Below, one piece after another: positions 1 to 7,844 of a stretch of DNA of 46,145 nt (positions are counted from its first letter, which is position 1; each line of letters begins with the position of its first letter). A program made the translations under genes and the position numbers. The stretch is from Pelistega indica. Lineage in GTDB: Bacteria; Pseudomonadota; Gammaproteobacteria; Burkholderiales; Burkholderiaceae_B. The stretch covers positions 1 to 46,145 of the forward strand of contig NZ_AYSV01000072.1 in assembly GCF_000506865.1 (NCBI RefSeq). Reading direction: 5' to 3'. Below the pieces are notes generated by a model. The model ran no database searches and was not told where the DNA came from. It saw only the letters and a list, made by a program, of their open reading frames with translations.

Positions 1-167
1 CGTACTTCAGAAAACACTAAAACAGGTTAAACAACTAACCGAGGAGTGGTTAACGATTTATAATACGCAAAGACCTCATGATGCACTAAAGGGGCTCACC
101 CCTTTAATGTACAAACAAAAACATTCCGTTTCTACTTTATAGTTGTACTAAAAATGGGATGGGTACA
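1..167 (+). mobile_element. Right end of an IS3-family insertion sequence (partial)
   Basis: The window opens inside an insertion sequence. It contains the last codons of an IS3-type orfB transposase followed by about 25 bp of terminal sequence. The probable outer tip is GGGTACA at 161-167, ending in the CA typical of IS3-family ends. Just inside it, TGTAC (144-148) mirrors GTACA (163-167). The left end and the target-site duplication lie outside the window, so the exact boundary is inferred. The element sits directly against the start of a small membrane-protein gene and probably removed its native 5' end and promoter. Confidence 0.7.
2..142 (+). CDS. IS3-family transposase OrfB, C-terminal fragment
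   Basis: Frame 2 is open from the window edge to a TAG at 140-142 and encodes 46 residues. The fragment contains the YNTQRPHDALKGLTP motif, the conserved tail that follows the last acidic residue of the DDE catalytic core in IS3-family integrases. Only the C-terminus is visible, so the subgroup and the intactness of the whole transposase cannot be judged. It is a different copy from the IS3 orfA remnant near 4884. Confidence 0.75.
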   Translation, partial: VLQKTLKQVKQLTEEWLTIYNTQRPHDALKGLTPLMYKQKHSVSTL

Positions 168-175
168 AGACAATT

Positions 176-586
176 ATGGCATTAGTTATGGTCAGTGTGG
201 TTGCATTAATTGTTAATTGGGTTAGTACAGGGGTTTCTTTTATTGACGGTTTACCTGGTATGGCTATTTTCTGGTTATGTAGCGTCCTTGGCTATGTTAT
301 CTATCAATATGTCAAAATTGGTGTTCCTGCGGTGGCTTGGATTTCTATTGTGGCTATTATTTTTTCCATTCCACAATTTCCATTTAGTCAAGAAGTAATT
401 GCTTATACCTCAAAGATAGGGCTATTACCAATGATTACGCCTGTACTTGCATATGCTGGTTTGGCTATTTCTAAAATGGAAATTAGATTGTTTAAAGCAG
501 CTGGTTTTAAAATTGCTATCGTCGCATTATTGACGTTTGTAGGTACATTTGTAGGTTCTGCTATTATTGCTCAGGCATTACTTTAA
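176..586 (+). CDS. Small multi-spanning membrane protein, probably N-terminally clipped by the IS
   Basis: A 136-residue, very hydrophobic protein with about four predicted membrane segments (roughly residues 2-20, 28-45, 50-66 and 110-134). Its C-terminus carries a GTFVGSAIIAQ motif. I do not assign a function. The pattern resembles short uncharacterised transporter-like membrane proteins, but no substrate can be read from the sequence. The ATG lies only nine bases beyond the IS end, has no clear Shine-Dalgarno sequence, and the frame stays open back to the IS boundary. I therefore infer that the original start was lost. The last 23 bp overlap the convergent LysR gene. Confidence 0.55.
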   Translation: MALVMVSVVALIVNWVSTGVSFIDGLPGMAIFWLCSVLGYVIYQYVKIGVPAVAWISIVAIIFSIPQFPFSQEVIAYTSKIGLLPMITPVLAYAGLAISKMEIRLFKAAGFKIAIVALLTFVGTFVGSAIIAQALL

Positions 587-1457
587 TAATTTCTTTAAGT
601 AGTAATTGGGTCGCAGGTGTAAGGTTTCTTCCCCTGCGACTTATTATTTGTGTTTTTGTTTGATTCAAAAAAGATTGTTGAAGTTCTAGTGCATCAATTA
701 GTGCCTTATCCTCGTCTGTTAACATAAAGGCAGGAAGAAAAGTAATACCTCCAGTTAAGGTATATTGCTTTAATAATTGGAGATGATTACATATTAAACT
801 GGGTTGGAAATAAATTTCTTCTTCTTGTTCAGCTCGTTGAATAATCTGACGGATACCGTGTGCATGATCCGGTAGAGCTACTCGTTCATTAATAAGCTCT
901 TTGAATGAAATTGGTACCATAGAACTATTTACCAGAGGGCTTTGACGATTACAAAATAATTTTAAGGGATGGGTAAATTCTTTATGCACTCTAATGCTAG
1001 GATGTGAAGGTGGATTAAAAATAATGCCTATATGGGCTTTATTGTCGGCTACTTTAGAGATAATCTCGTTACTATTAGCAGTGGTAAGTTTAATATGTAT
1101 CCCGGGGAATTGTTTTGAAAAGGAGGTGATTACTTTCTCGACAATAGGTAAGTAACCCACACCAGTTGCTAGAATAATTTTTCCAGTGTGCATTCCTTTT
1201 AATAAAAAAATATCATCTTTTAAGGTGTTTTCAGCTTCTTGCTGTTTCATATAAAAAGTAACTACTTTTTCCCCAGCCTCAGTAGGTACAGCACCACGCA
1301 TTCCCCGTTCTAAAAGAGGTATATCTAGTTCCTTTTCTAGTAGTGCAATTTGTCTGCTAATGACTGAGGGGGCAATGTTTAGTGCCTCAGCGGCAGCGCG
1401 AATGCCTTGATATTGTACAGTTTTATAAAAATACCTTAATCGTTGATTATTTAACAT
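564..1457 (-). CDS. LysR-family transcriptional regulator
   Basis: A 297-residue protein of standard LysR length. It has an N-terminal winged helix-turn-helix (residues about 3-60, including AAAEALNIAPSVISRQI) and a periplasmic-binding-protein-like effector domain from about residue 90. It is divergent from a dehydrogenase/aldehyde dehydrogenase pair starting at 1578, with a 120-bp shared intergenic region holding a dyad at 1478-1498. That layout makes it the likely regulator of those two genes. The inducer cannot be predicted; a hydroxy acid or its semialdehyde is an inference from the neighbours. Its 3' end overlaps the convergent membrane-protein gene by 23 bp. Confidence 0.85.
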   Translation of the reverse strand: MLNNQRLRYFYKTVQYQGIRAAAEALNIAPSVISRQIALLEKELDIPLLERGMRGAVPTEAGEKVVTFYMKQQEAENTLKDDIFLLKGMHTGKIILATGVGYLPIVEKVITSFSKQFPGIHIKLTTANSNEIISKVADNKAHIGIIFNPPSHPSIRVHKEFTHPLKLFCNRQSPLVNSSMVPISFKELINERVALPDHAHGIRQIIQRAEQEEEIYFQPSLICNHLQLLKQYTLTGGITFLPAFMLTDEDKALIDALELQQSFLNQTKTQIISRRGRNLTPATQLLLKEIIKVMPEQ

Positions 1458-1477
1458 CTTAGATCGTCCATGCTAAT

Positions 1478-1498
1478 TTGTTGCTTAATAGGCAACAA
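1478..1498. promoter_or_regulatory. Dyad in the LysR/dehydrogenase intergenic region, candidate LysR operator
   Basis: TTGTTGC at 1478-1484 and GCAACAA at 1492-1498 form a perfect 7-bp inverted repeat with a 7-bp centre. Its T(N11)A-like geometry fits LysR binding sites. It lies 20 bp upstream of the regulator's start and about 80 bp upstream of the dehydrogenase start, as expected for an autoregulatory LysR site. The sequence match is direct; the role is inferred. Confidence 0.5.
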
Positions 1499-1577
1499 TA
1501 ATTATAATTCATGTGCTTGAATAACAACAATTATTTTTTTTAAACTTTTTTGTAATTGTCTTTATTAAGGAATAAAA

Positions 1578-2459
1578 ATGAAGGTTGGTGTTATTGGTTT
1601 AGGTAATATGGGGCTGGGTATGGCTAGTCACTTACAATCCAAACAAGTTGAGGTTATGGGGTTGGATGTTTCAGTTACAGCACAGCAAAGAGCTAAAGAA
1701 AAAGGGATTCAGATAGCAACATCATTGGATGAAATAGTCAATCAAAATGATTATCTAATTTTATCCTTACCAAAAGCAGGTGATGTTGAGACAGTATGTT
1801 TGGGGGCAGAGGGTATTCTTAGCCTTGCGAGAGGCAAAATTTATATTATTGATACAAGTACATCTACGGCGGAAGTTAGTCAAAAAATTTCACGGCAAGC
1901 CGAAGAAAAAAGCATTGCTTTTATTGATGCTCCTGTCACAGGGGGGCCTCTAGGGGCAAGTAGTGGAACAATGACTATGTTTATTGGTGCCAGTGATGCT
2001 AATTTTAATGCAGTGTTGCCTTTGTTGAAATTGATGAGTGCAGAACAAATTCTTGTGGGAGAGGTAGGAGCAGGTAATATTGTCAAAATAGCAAATAATT
2101 TATTAGTAGCGATGCATTTATTGACAATGTCTGAAGCAGTGCATATGGCAGAAAAAGCAGGCATTAAACCAGAAAAACTCATTCTTGGGGTTAATAAAGG
2201 ATCTGGTCGTAGTGCTGTGTCACAAGTCAATTATGAAAAATGGATTTTAAATAATGCTTTTGATTCAGGTTTTACAATGGGGTTAATGCGTAAAGATGTT
2301 CAATTGGCAAAAGACTTACTGACACAGTTAAATTTGGATTTGCCTGTAAGCAATGCGGCCGTTAGTCAATGGGAGTTGAGTAAGAATTATCTTGAGGATA
2401 GACAAGATTTTAATAAGATAGTGACTTTAAATTCAATGATGAATAAGGACAAAAAATGA
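1578..2459 (+). CDS. NAD(P)-dependent beta-hydroxyacid dehydrogenase (3-hydroxyisobutyrate dehydrogenase family)
   Basis: A 293-residue member of the 3-hydroxyisobutyrate / tartronate semialdehyde reductase family, which oxidises beta-hydroxy acids to semialdehydes or does the reverse. Visible hallmarks are the Rossmann motif GLGNMG (residues 7-12), the substrate-binding motif DAPVTGG (117-123), and the catalytic lysine of the VKIANN motif (K170). A good Shine-Dalgarno (aaggaa) precedes the ATG. Its stop overlaps the start of the aldehyde dehydrogenase by 4 bp, so the two are translationally coupled. Together they could run a two-step hydroxyacid to semialdehyde to acid (or acyl-CoA) route. 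The exact substrate cannot be told from motifs. Confidence 0.88.
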   Translation: MKVGVIGLGNMGLGMASHLQSKQVEVMGLDVSVTAQQRAKEKGIQIATSLDEIVNQNDYLILSLPKAGDVETVCLGAEGILSLARGKIYIIDTSTSTAEVSQKISRQAEEKSIAFIDAPVTGGPLGASSGTMTMFIGASDANFNAVLPLLKLMSAEQILVGEVGAGNIVKIANNLLVAMHLLTMSEAVHMAEKAGIKPEKLILGVNKGSGRSAVSQVNYEKWILNNAFDSGFTMGLMRKDVQLAKDLLTQLNLDLPVSNAAVSQWELSKNYLEDRQDFNKIVTLNSMMNKDKK

Positions 2460-3961
2460 AAGTTGAATTGCGTGAATTAATTCAAAAAATTGCTCCTAGT
2501 TTTGAACAAATTGCTAGTTATATTAATGGGGAATGGGTAGTAGGAGGACAGGAACGTATTTCGGTTAAGTCATCATTTGATAAACAAGAGATTTTTGCTT
2601 ATTCAGATGCGAATACAAATATTATTTCTGTTTTGAATAAATGTACAAAGCTTGCCCAGTCAGAATGGCGATCATTAACGGCAGCAGAGAGAGGACGTAG
2701 GATTTTTAAATTAGGCGCTATTATCCGCTCATGGATTCCTGAGTTAGCGGAAATTGAGTCACTTAGTAGCAATAAAGCCTTAGGTGATGCAAAAGTGGAG
2801 GTATTAAAAGTAGCGGAAATGTTCGAGTATTATGCTGGTTGGACAGATAAATTACATGGTGATGTCATTGCTGTACCCACAACACATTTAAATTACACAT
2901 TATTAGAGCCATTAGGCGTTGTATTTCAAATTACTCCTTGGAATGCTCCTATTTTTACGGCGGGTTGGCAGATTGCTCCAGCCATTACGGCAGGTAATAG
3001 TGTAATTTTGAAACCTTCAGAACTAACACCGATTACTTCATTATTAATAGCATTTCTTTCTGAACAAGCTAGGATACCTCGAGGATTGATTAATGTTGTT
3101 GCAGGCTACGGACATACTATTGGTCAAGCAATTATTAATGAATGTGATATACAAAAAGTCGTTTTTGTTGGTTCTCCAGCGACGGGTAAAAAAATTTCTA
3201 TTGCTGCTGCACAGAAAGGCGTTCCTTCAATTTTAGAATTGGGGGGAAAATCAGCAAATATTGTTTTTGATGATTGTGATTATGATGCAGCGTTGAAAGG
3301 GGCTCAGAGCGCTATTTTCAGTGGAACTGGGCAAAGCTGTGTATCGGGCTCACGTGTACTTATTCAAAAAAGTATTTACGAAAGGTTTACTAATGATTTA
3401 GCAAGGGCAACTAAGAAATTTATCGTGGGTAATCCGATTGAAGCAACTACCCAGATTGCTCCAATACATAATGAAAAACAATACCAACATGTCAAAAAAA
3501 TGATTGAAAAGGCACTTTCAGATGGGGCGACCGTTCCTCCTGAAAATGCTAATCCGCTTCCTCAAAATACTGGTTATATCGTGAATCCAACTGTATTACT
3601 TGGGCATAATCAAATGAAATGTGCACAAGAAGAAATTTTTGGTCCTGTGGTTGTGGCGATTCCTTTTGAAACAGAAGAAGAAGCGATAGCATTAGCTAAT
3701 GATAGCAAGTATGGATTAGCTGGTGCTGTGTGGACAAATAATGTAGCAAGAGCACATAGAATTGCACAAAAAATAAACGCAGGCACATTTTGGATTAATG
3801 GCTATAAAACTATTCATGTGAGTTCGCCTTTTGGGGGATATGGTGAAAGTGGCTATGGTCGATCATCTGGAATTGAAGCATTAAGAGCTTATAGTCAAGT
3901 CAAAAGCGTCTGGGTAGAAACAGCGAAGCAGTCGTCTAATGTGTTTGGGTATAGCGGATAA
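2456..3961 (+). CDS. NAD(P)-dependent aldehyde dehydrogenase
   Basis: A 501-residue aldehyde dehydrogenase of the classical superfamily. The sequence shows the PWN motif (161-163), general-base Glu261 in LELGGKSAN and the catalytic Cys295 in GTGQSCVSGSR. The later EEIFGPV and PFGGYGESGYGR motifs are also present. Length is normal. It overlaps the upstream beta-hydroxyacid dehydrogenase by 4 bp (ATGA), indicating an operon and probably consecutive reactions. The likely role is oxidation of the semialdehyde made by that enzyme. The substrate range of this family is broad, so a specific name would be a guess. A strong hairpin follows at 4048-4084. Confidence 0.9.
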   Translation: MKVELRELIQKIAPSFEQIASYINGEWVVGGQERISVKSSFDKQEIFAYSDANTNIISVLNKCTKLAQSEWRSLTAAERGRRIFKLGAIIRSWIPELAEIESLSSNKALGDAKVEVLKVAEMFEYYAGWTDKLHGDVIAVPTTHLNYTLLEPLGVVFQITPWNAPIFTAGWQIAPAITAGNSVILKPSELTPITSLLIAFLSEQARIPRGLINVVAGYGHTIGQAIINECDIQKVVFVGSPATGKKISIAAAQKGVPSILELGGKSANIVFDDCDYDAALKGAQSAIFSGTGQSCVSGSRVLIQKSIYERFTNDLARATKKFIVGNPIEATTQIAPIHNEKQYQHVKKMIEKALSDGATVPPENANPLPQNTGYIVNPTVLLGHNQMKCAQEEIFGPVVVAIPFETEEEAIALANDSKYGLAGAVWTNNVARAHRIAQKINAGTFWINGYKTIHVSSPFGGYGESGYGRSSGIEALRAYSQVKSVWVETAKQSSNVFGYSG

Positions 3962-4047
3962 GTAACTCTATTCTGAAAAAGAAAGGAAATTTTAAATATC
4001 TTATTTATATACCTACTGATGATAATAGTAAGAAGGTTGCGATAAGA

Positions 4048-4091
4048 ACACCCTAATATATGAGGTTAGTTTATATTAGGGTGTCCATTTT
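4048..4091 (+). terminator. Perfect 13-bp hairpin after the aldehyde dehydrogenase gene
   Basis: ACACCCTAATATA (4048-4060) pairs exactly with TATATTAGGGTGT (4072-4084) around an 11-base loop, followed by CCATTTTT. It is the only clear structure in the 312-bp gap between the aldehyde dehydrogenase and the convergent LuxR gene, and probably terminates the dehydrogenase operon. The stem is AT-rich and the U-tract short, so strength is uncertain. The rest of the gap shows no gene. Confidence 0.6.
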
Positions 4092-4273
4092 TAATGAGGG
4101 TTAATTGGGACAATACACTCAGCGAAAGTGTAGTAAAGATAGTGTTTGTAGTGCATTTATAGTTAATGAACTATTTATTTTAACTCAGTTAAAATAGTTT
4201 TCTGAACTAAGCTGGAAGCGAGCTTGTGTATCAAAGGAAATAATCGGTTTTATAGTAATTTTTCCTGTATTTA

Positions 4274-4846
4274 CTATGAGGTTTGAATAAATTTAGAAAC
4301 TAATTCCTGAATATTTTTAGCATCTAATTTTTTCATGACTTTACTCCGGTGGATTTCTACAGTGCGAGGAGAAAGTCCGAGCTCATTAGCTATTTTTTTG
4401 CTTGTTAAGCCATTAGCCATATAAGAAGCAATCTCTTGTTCTCTCTTAGTAAGAATTTTTGCTTTGTTATGAGAAATTTTTGTAACTGTCCAGCTCACCA
4501 ATTCAAAAGGATTCTCTTGATTTAATGTTCGACCAGTAAAGTTGACCCAAAAAACAGTCTGGTCTTTATGCAACATAAAGCGTTCGTCTTGGTAAACAGG
4601 ATTTTTTTGTAATGCCTTTCCCCATACTTCCCCCTTTTTTTGGAAGTCTAAGTTGGTAGGATATAGTCGTAAAATGGACTGCCCCTTTAATTCATTTAAG
4701 TCATATCCGAAAAGCTCAGCAAATGCCAAATTATATTCAATAATAAAACGATTGCTAGTGATAAGTTGAGCGCTAGGAGAATATTTAAAGCCTAAATAAA
4801 TCAGTTCTTCGGCAGAGTAAGAGGGGTAATCCTCCCACAAAACCAT
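4274..4846 (-). CDS. PAS domain-containing LuxR-family transcriptional regulator
   Basis: A 190-residue protein with an N-terminal PAS fold (about residues 20-120) and a C-terminal LuxR-type helix-turn-helix (about 130-188, with LTKREQEIASYMANG and SPRTVEIHRSKVMKKL). There is no receiver domain, so it probably senses a small ligand or cofactor directly rather than by phosphorylation. Its start is only 37 bp from the start of a divergent IS3 orfA. The native promoter region may therefore have been replaced by IS-derived DNA, and expression may be altered. Target genes cannot be identified from the window. Confidence 0.85.
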   Translation of the reverse strand: MVLWEDYPSYSAEELIYLGFKYSPSAQLITSNRFIIEYNLAFAELFGYDLNELKGQSILRLYPTNLDFQKKGEVWGKALQKNPVYQDERFMLHKDQTVFWVNFTGRTLNQENPFELVSWTVTKISHNKAKILTKREQEIASYMANGLTSKKIANELGLSPRTVEIHRSKVMKKLDAKNIQELVSKFIQTS

Positions 4847-4883
4847 AGCAATTAGAAGTAGAATTTCTTATAAAGGAAATTCA

Positions 4884-5150
4884 ATGAAAAGATCACGATA
4901 TACCGACAGCCAAATCATGGCCATTCTTAAACAAGCCGAAGCTGGTACACCAGTGCCAGAGCTCTGCCGAGAGCATGGCATGAGCAGCGCTACTTTCTAC
5001 AAGTGGCGTGCTAAATACGGTGGCATGGATGCCTCCATGATGTCTCGCCTTAAAGAGCTTGAAGCGGAGAATCAGCGCCTTAAAAAGATGTATGCCGAAG
5101 AACGTCTAAAGGCTGAGATTGCTCGCGAGGCGATTGAAAAAAAGTGGTAA
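4884..5150 (+). CDS. IS3-family transposase OrfA (orphan)
   Basis: An 88-residue OrfA of the IS407-like branch of the IS3 family. It has a helix-turn-helix (residues about 8-40, TPVPELCREHGMSSATFYKW) and a leucine-zipper-like coiled coil (about 55-85, including LKELEAENQRLKKMYAEERL). A good ribosome-binding site (aaagga) precedes the ATG. Its base composition is clearly more GC-rich than the flanks, suggesting transfer. The following orfB is reduced to about 20 codons, so the element cannot move on its own. Confidence 0.85.
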   Translation: MKRSRYTDSQIMAILKQAEAGTPVPELCREHGMSSATFYKWRAKYGGMDASMMSRLKELEAENQRLKKMYAEERLKAEIAREAIEKKW

Positions 5151-5211
5151 CGCCATCTCGACGCAAAGAGATGGCGCAACGCGCGGTCACGCAATTTAGA
5201 GCGAGTGTACG
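4884..5211 (+). mobile_element. Truncated IS3-family (IS407-like) element
   Basis: The segment holds a complete orfA and then, in the next frame, the beginning of orfB (VVTPSRRKEMAQRAVTQFR, about 5147-5205). The sequence then switches abruptly into the 3' part of an esterase-like gene on the other strand at about 5208-5213. No terminal inverted repeat is recognisable on either side. The most economical reading is an IS insertion followed by a deletion that removed most of orfB, the right end, and the C-terminus of the neighbouring gene. Confidence 0.7.
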
Positions 5212-6570
5212 AGTGGCATGAGAGGTATCATAATCATCTGTTCCCGCACGGATACGCCAATGTTTTGAGGTATGAGGATTATTGACGTAATTCATAGCAT
5301 TCATCAAACGAATAATATTTTTATCAGCTAATTGTCCTTGGACAGTACTGTGTTTAAAGCTATAAGAAGTAAAGTGTTTATTGTCAGTATTGGAGTCACC
5401 AAATAAGTTATTCTCACCTGCACTTAAATTAAGGCTATCAAAGGCAGGCGGTGTTTTCATCCGTTTTTTATGTTGAACGTAACCTTCAAAATCTATGGCT
5501 ACAACCTGCCCATTTTTAAGGGTTAAATAGTTTAGATGGCTTAAATCTTGTCCTTCAGTGATGGCTTTATTGGCTGAGGCAATAAGGTACGTCGCCATAA
5601 AGTTTTTAAATGAACCATTACCATGTTTATCCAAAAGTAGTGCCTTACCATTGTTATCTGTTAAGTGTAGGCTGTTGAAATAGTCCGGAAATTGCTGTTG
5701 TAAGTTTTTTGAAGTAGCTATTTGAGAGGTATTAAGAGTGCCCGTAATCATAGGCATTGGCTTAAATCGATCATTGTAGCTTTGAGCATTCAATTTTGAC
5801 ATATCCATCTGTTCATACGATGTTAATGTATGAAATTCCCACTCATAAGCCATATCGGCATGTTCTAAATTAGTAATGGGACAATAGGCAGAAACCGCAA
5901 AAATTCTATCGCTAGCGTTAAACAGCACCAAGCTCTGAGAAATATTCATCATAATCATGGCTATCACCACTTGCTCCTAGCAGTGCAGACATGGCTCCAC
6001 CAGCGGATGTGCCATTAGAGACAATCTTATTAGCATTACCGGGCATTTTTGCATCATTGGCATGTAAATATCGGACAGCAGATTTTAAATCAATAATAGC
6101 TGTAGGCGCTTTCCCTGTGTAATGACCTTTTGTGCCAAGTGTACGTCCTCTTGATCCGACAGAAGCTACGACATAACCATGTTGGAGTGCTTGTAAAATA
6201 GTGCTTGTTTTTCCTTCCATACCTTTGGCTTCAGCGGTGCTTGCCATTGCTGGCATATAGCCACCAATTGAATTAGGTAAAAAAATAGGTGCAGTATCTA
6301 AAGTGTTTGGTAGTCTGCTTCGACAGGATTTTTTACATAAACGATTTTTTCGATGGCACGATAATGTAATGGTTGGCCGTCTACTTCAGTTGTTTGTGAG
6401 ACAAATTTACTAGCGTCAAAATCTAAACTAAAACTGGTAGCTGTTTGGTTGGCAAAGGGTTGGTTTTTTAAGGGGTTATCTGCTATTGAAGGGCTTGCAT
6501 GAGTAATCATTGTTGTGCCAGTCATCAGTAGTAGGGTAAAAAGATAACTGATTTTAGTAAACTTCATCAT
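5211..6570 (-). pseudogene. Secreted alpha/beta-hydrolase (tannase/feruloyl esterase-like), multiply disrupted
   Basis: The gene starts at the ATG at 6570, after a GGGAGA ribosome-binding site, with a signal-peptide-like N-terminus (KISYLFTLLLMTGTT). Conserved segments follow in three frames. The first ends at a stop near 6299 (VEADYQTL*). The next resumes at DTAPIFLPN with an apparent loss of about 20 residues, and carries the nucleophile elbow NGTSAGGAMSALLG. The frame shifts again at the AAA run 5920-5922 (ELGAV then NASDRIFAVSAYCP). It ends at HWRIRAGTDDYDTSHA, where IS DNA replaces the expected C-terminus with its catalytic His region. The product is inferred to be inactive. The substrate class is tentative. 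Confidence 0.75.
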
Positions 6571-6852
6571 ATTCTCCCATCGCTTAAATTTATTTTCTAA
6601 CACTTTTCTGAAAATATTAGGATAAATAATAGTAGTATCTTTGGCAATATAAGCGTTAAAACAAAAATTAATACAAGTATTAGTATTAGGAAAATAGGAA
6701 ATATTAAACAAAAAAAGCCCTTTCATTTTTTGATTTTGTGAAACACTTAGTATATGATTAAATCAATATATGATAAGTATATGTAGACCTTGTGGATAGG
6801 GAGCTTTTTATTGATTGGAAGGCTATTTGCTACAGGGTTTTTAGATTGTCCG

Positions 6853-6888
6853 TTTAGACGTGAGGTCTAAAGATGGGATGGTCTAAAG
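6853..6888 (+). promoter_or_regulatory. Repeated GGTCTAAAG motif and dyad in the leader of the binding-protein gene
   Basis: TTTAGAC (6853-6859) and GTCTAAA (6865-6871) form a 7-bp inverted repeat with a 5-base loop. GGTCTAAAG then occurs again at 6880-6888, 16 bp after its first copy at 6864. The motifs lie 30-65 bp upstream of the ATG at 6919. They could be an operator or a leader hairpin. No factor is recognised. Confidence 0.35.
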
Positions 6889-6918
6889 GAGAAATAGGTT
6901 TCTTTTTTGGAGTGAAAT

Positions 6919-7710
6919 ATGAAATTAAAAACGTTATTTGTTGCGACAACTGTTGCAATGGGTGCTCTTTTGTCTGCTACTGCACAAGCAGAAACACTAA
7001 AAATTGGTGTTGAGGCGATGTATCCTCCCTATGAGTATAAGGATGCTAGTGGTAAATTAATGGGATTTGATGTTGATTTAGCCGATGCTGTTTGTGCAAA
7101 AATGAACGTTACATGTGAGTGGGTTGAATCTAGTTTTGATGGCTTGATTCCTGCCTTAAATGCCCGTAAATTTGATTTCATTAACTCTACAATGAATATC
7201 ACTGAACAACGTAAGAAAGTGATTAACTTCACTCAACCTATTTACCAATCACCATCACAATTAGTGGTTAAAAGTGATGTTAATGTTGATTTAAGTGCGG
7301 ATAGCTTACTTAAAAATAATGTGACAGTTTCTGTATTGCAAGGTTCTGCACAAGAAACATATGCTAAAAAACACTGGCAATCTAAAGGTGTAAAAGTGAT
7401 TTCTTATGGTAATCAAGATCAAGCATTTGTGGATTTATTAAACGGCCGTGTCGCTAGTACTTTTTTGAATACACCAGTCGCTAAAGAAACTTTCTTGAAT
7501 AAACCAGAAGCGAAAAACTTTAAAATTGTCGATGAGTTTGCTAAGGACGAAGCTATTTTAGGTGAAGGTATTGCGTTTGGTGTACGTAAAGATGATGACA
7601 AACTTAAAAAACGCTTAGATGAAGCTCTACAAGCATTGAAAGAAGAGGGTGTTATCTCTAACTTAACTCAAAAATATTTTGGTGGCGATTGGGTCGTTAA
7701 AACCAAATAA
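6919..7710 (+). CDS. Periplasmic amino-acid ABC transporter substrate-binding protein
   Basis: A 263-residue family 3 solute-binding protein. It has a classic signal peptide (residues 1-24, cleavage after ATAQA). The mature N-terminus TLKIGVEAMYPPYEYKD, the GFDVDLADAVC segment and MNITEQRKK are typical of basic or polar amino-acid binders (Lys/Arg/Orn/His type). It delivers its ligand to an inner-membrane ABC permease. No permease or ATPase gene is adjacent, so it is an orphan receptor here. The ribosome-binding site GGAGTG is well placed. Ligand specificity is inferred only from family resemblance. Confidence 0.88.
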   Translation: MKLKTLFVATTVAMGALLSATAQAETLKIGVEAMYPPYEYKDASGKLMGFDVDLADAVCAKMNVTCEWVESSFDGLIPALNARKFDFINSTMNITEQRKKVINFTQPIYQSPSQLVVKSDVNVDLSADSLLKNNVTVSVLQGSAQETYAKKHWQSKGVKVISYGNQDQAFVDLLNGRVASTFLNTPVAKETFLNKPEAKNFKIVDEFAKDEAILGEGIAFGVRKDDDKLKKRLDEALQALKEEGVISNLTQKYFGGDWVVKTK

Positions 7711-7766
7711 TAGGATGTATGATTGATGAATGGTTTATTTAGAGGTTAAATCATTTGTCATTTAAA

Positions 7767-7803
7767 TACGGCTAGTCTAGTGAGAAATATTGGGCTAGTC
7801 GTA
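7767..7803 (+). terminator. Weak hairpin after the binding-protein gene
   Basis: TACGGCTAG (7767-7775) pairs with CTAGTCGTA (7795-7803) with one G-U pair, followed by a T-rich stretch. The loop is long at 19 bases. It sits between the binding-protein stop and the aminotransferase start and may terminate the former. Confidence 0.4.
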
Positions 7804-7844
7804 ATTTCTTTGTGCTTTATTTTTAACCAAATTTATTGATAATT

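Noticed and set aside
7836-7844. Upstream TTG start for the aminotransferase
   Set aside because: It adds MII before the family-typical MSIQVQSKMP, with no ribosome-binding site.
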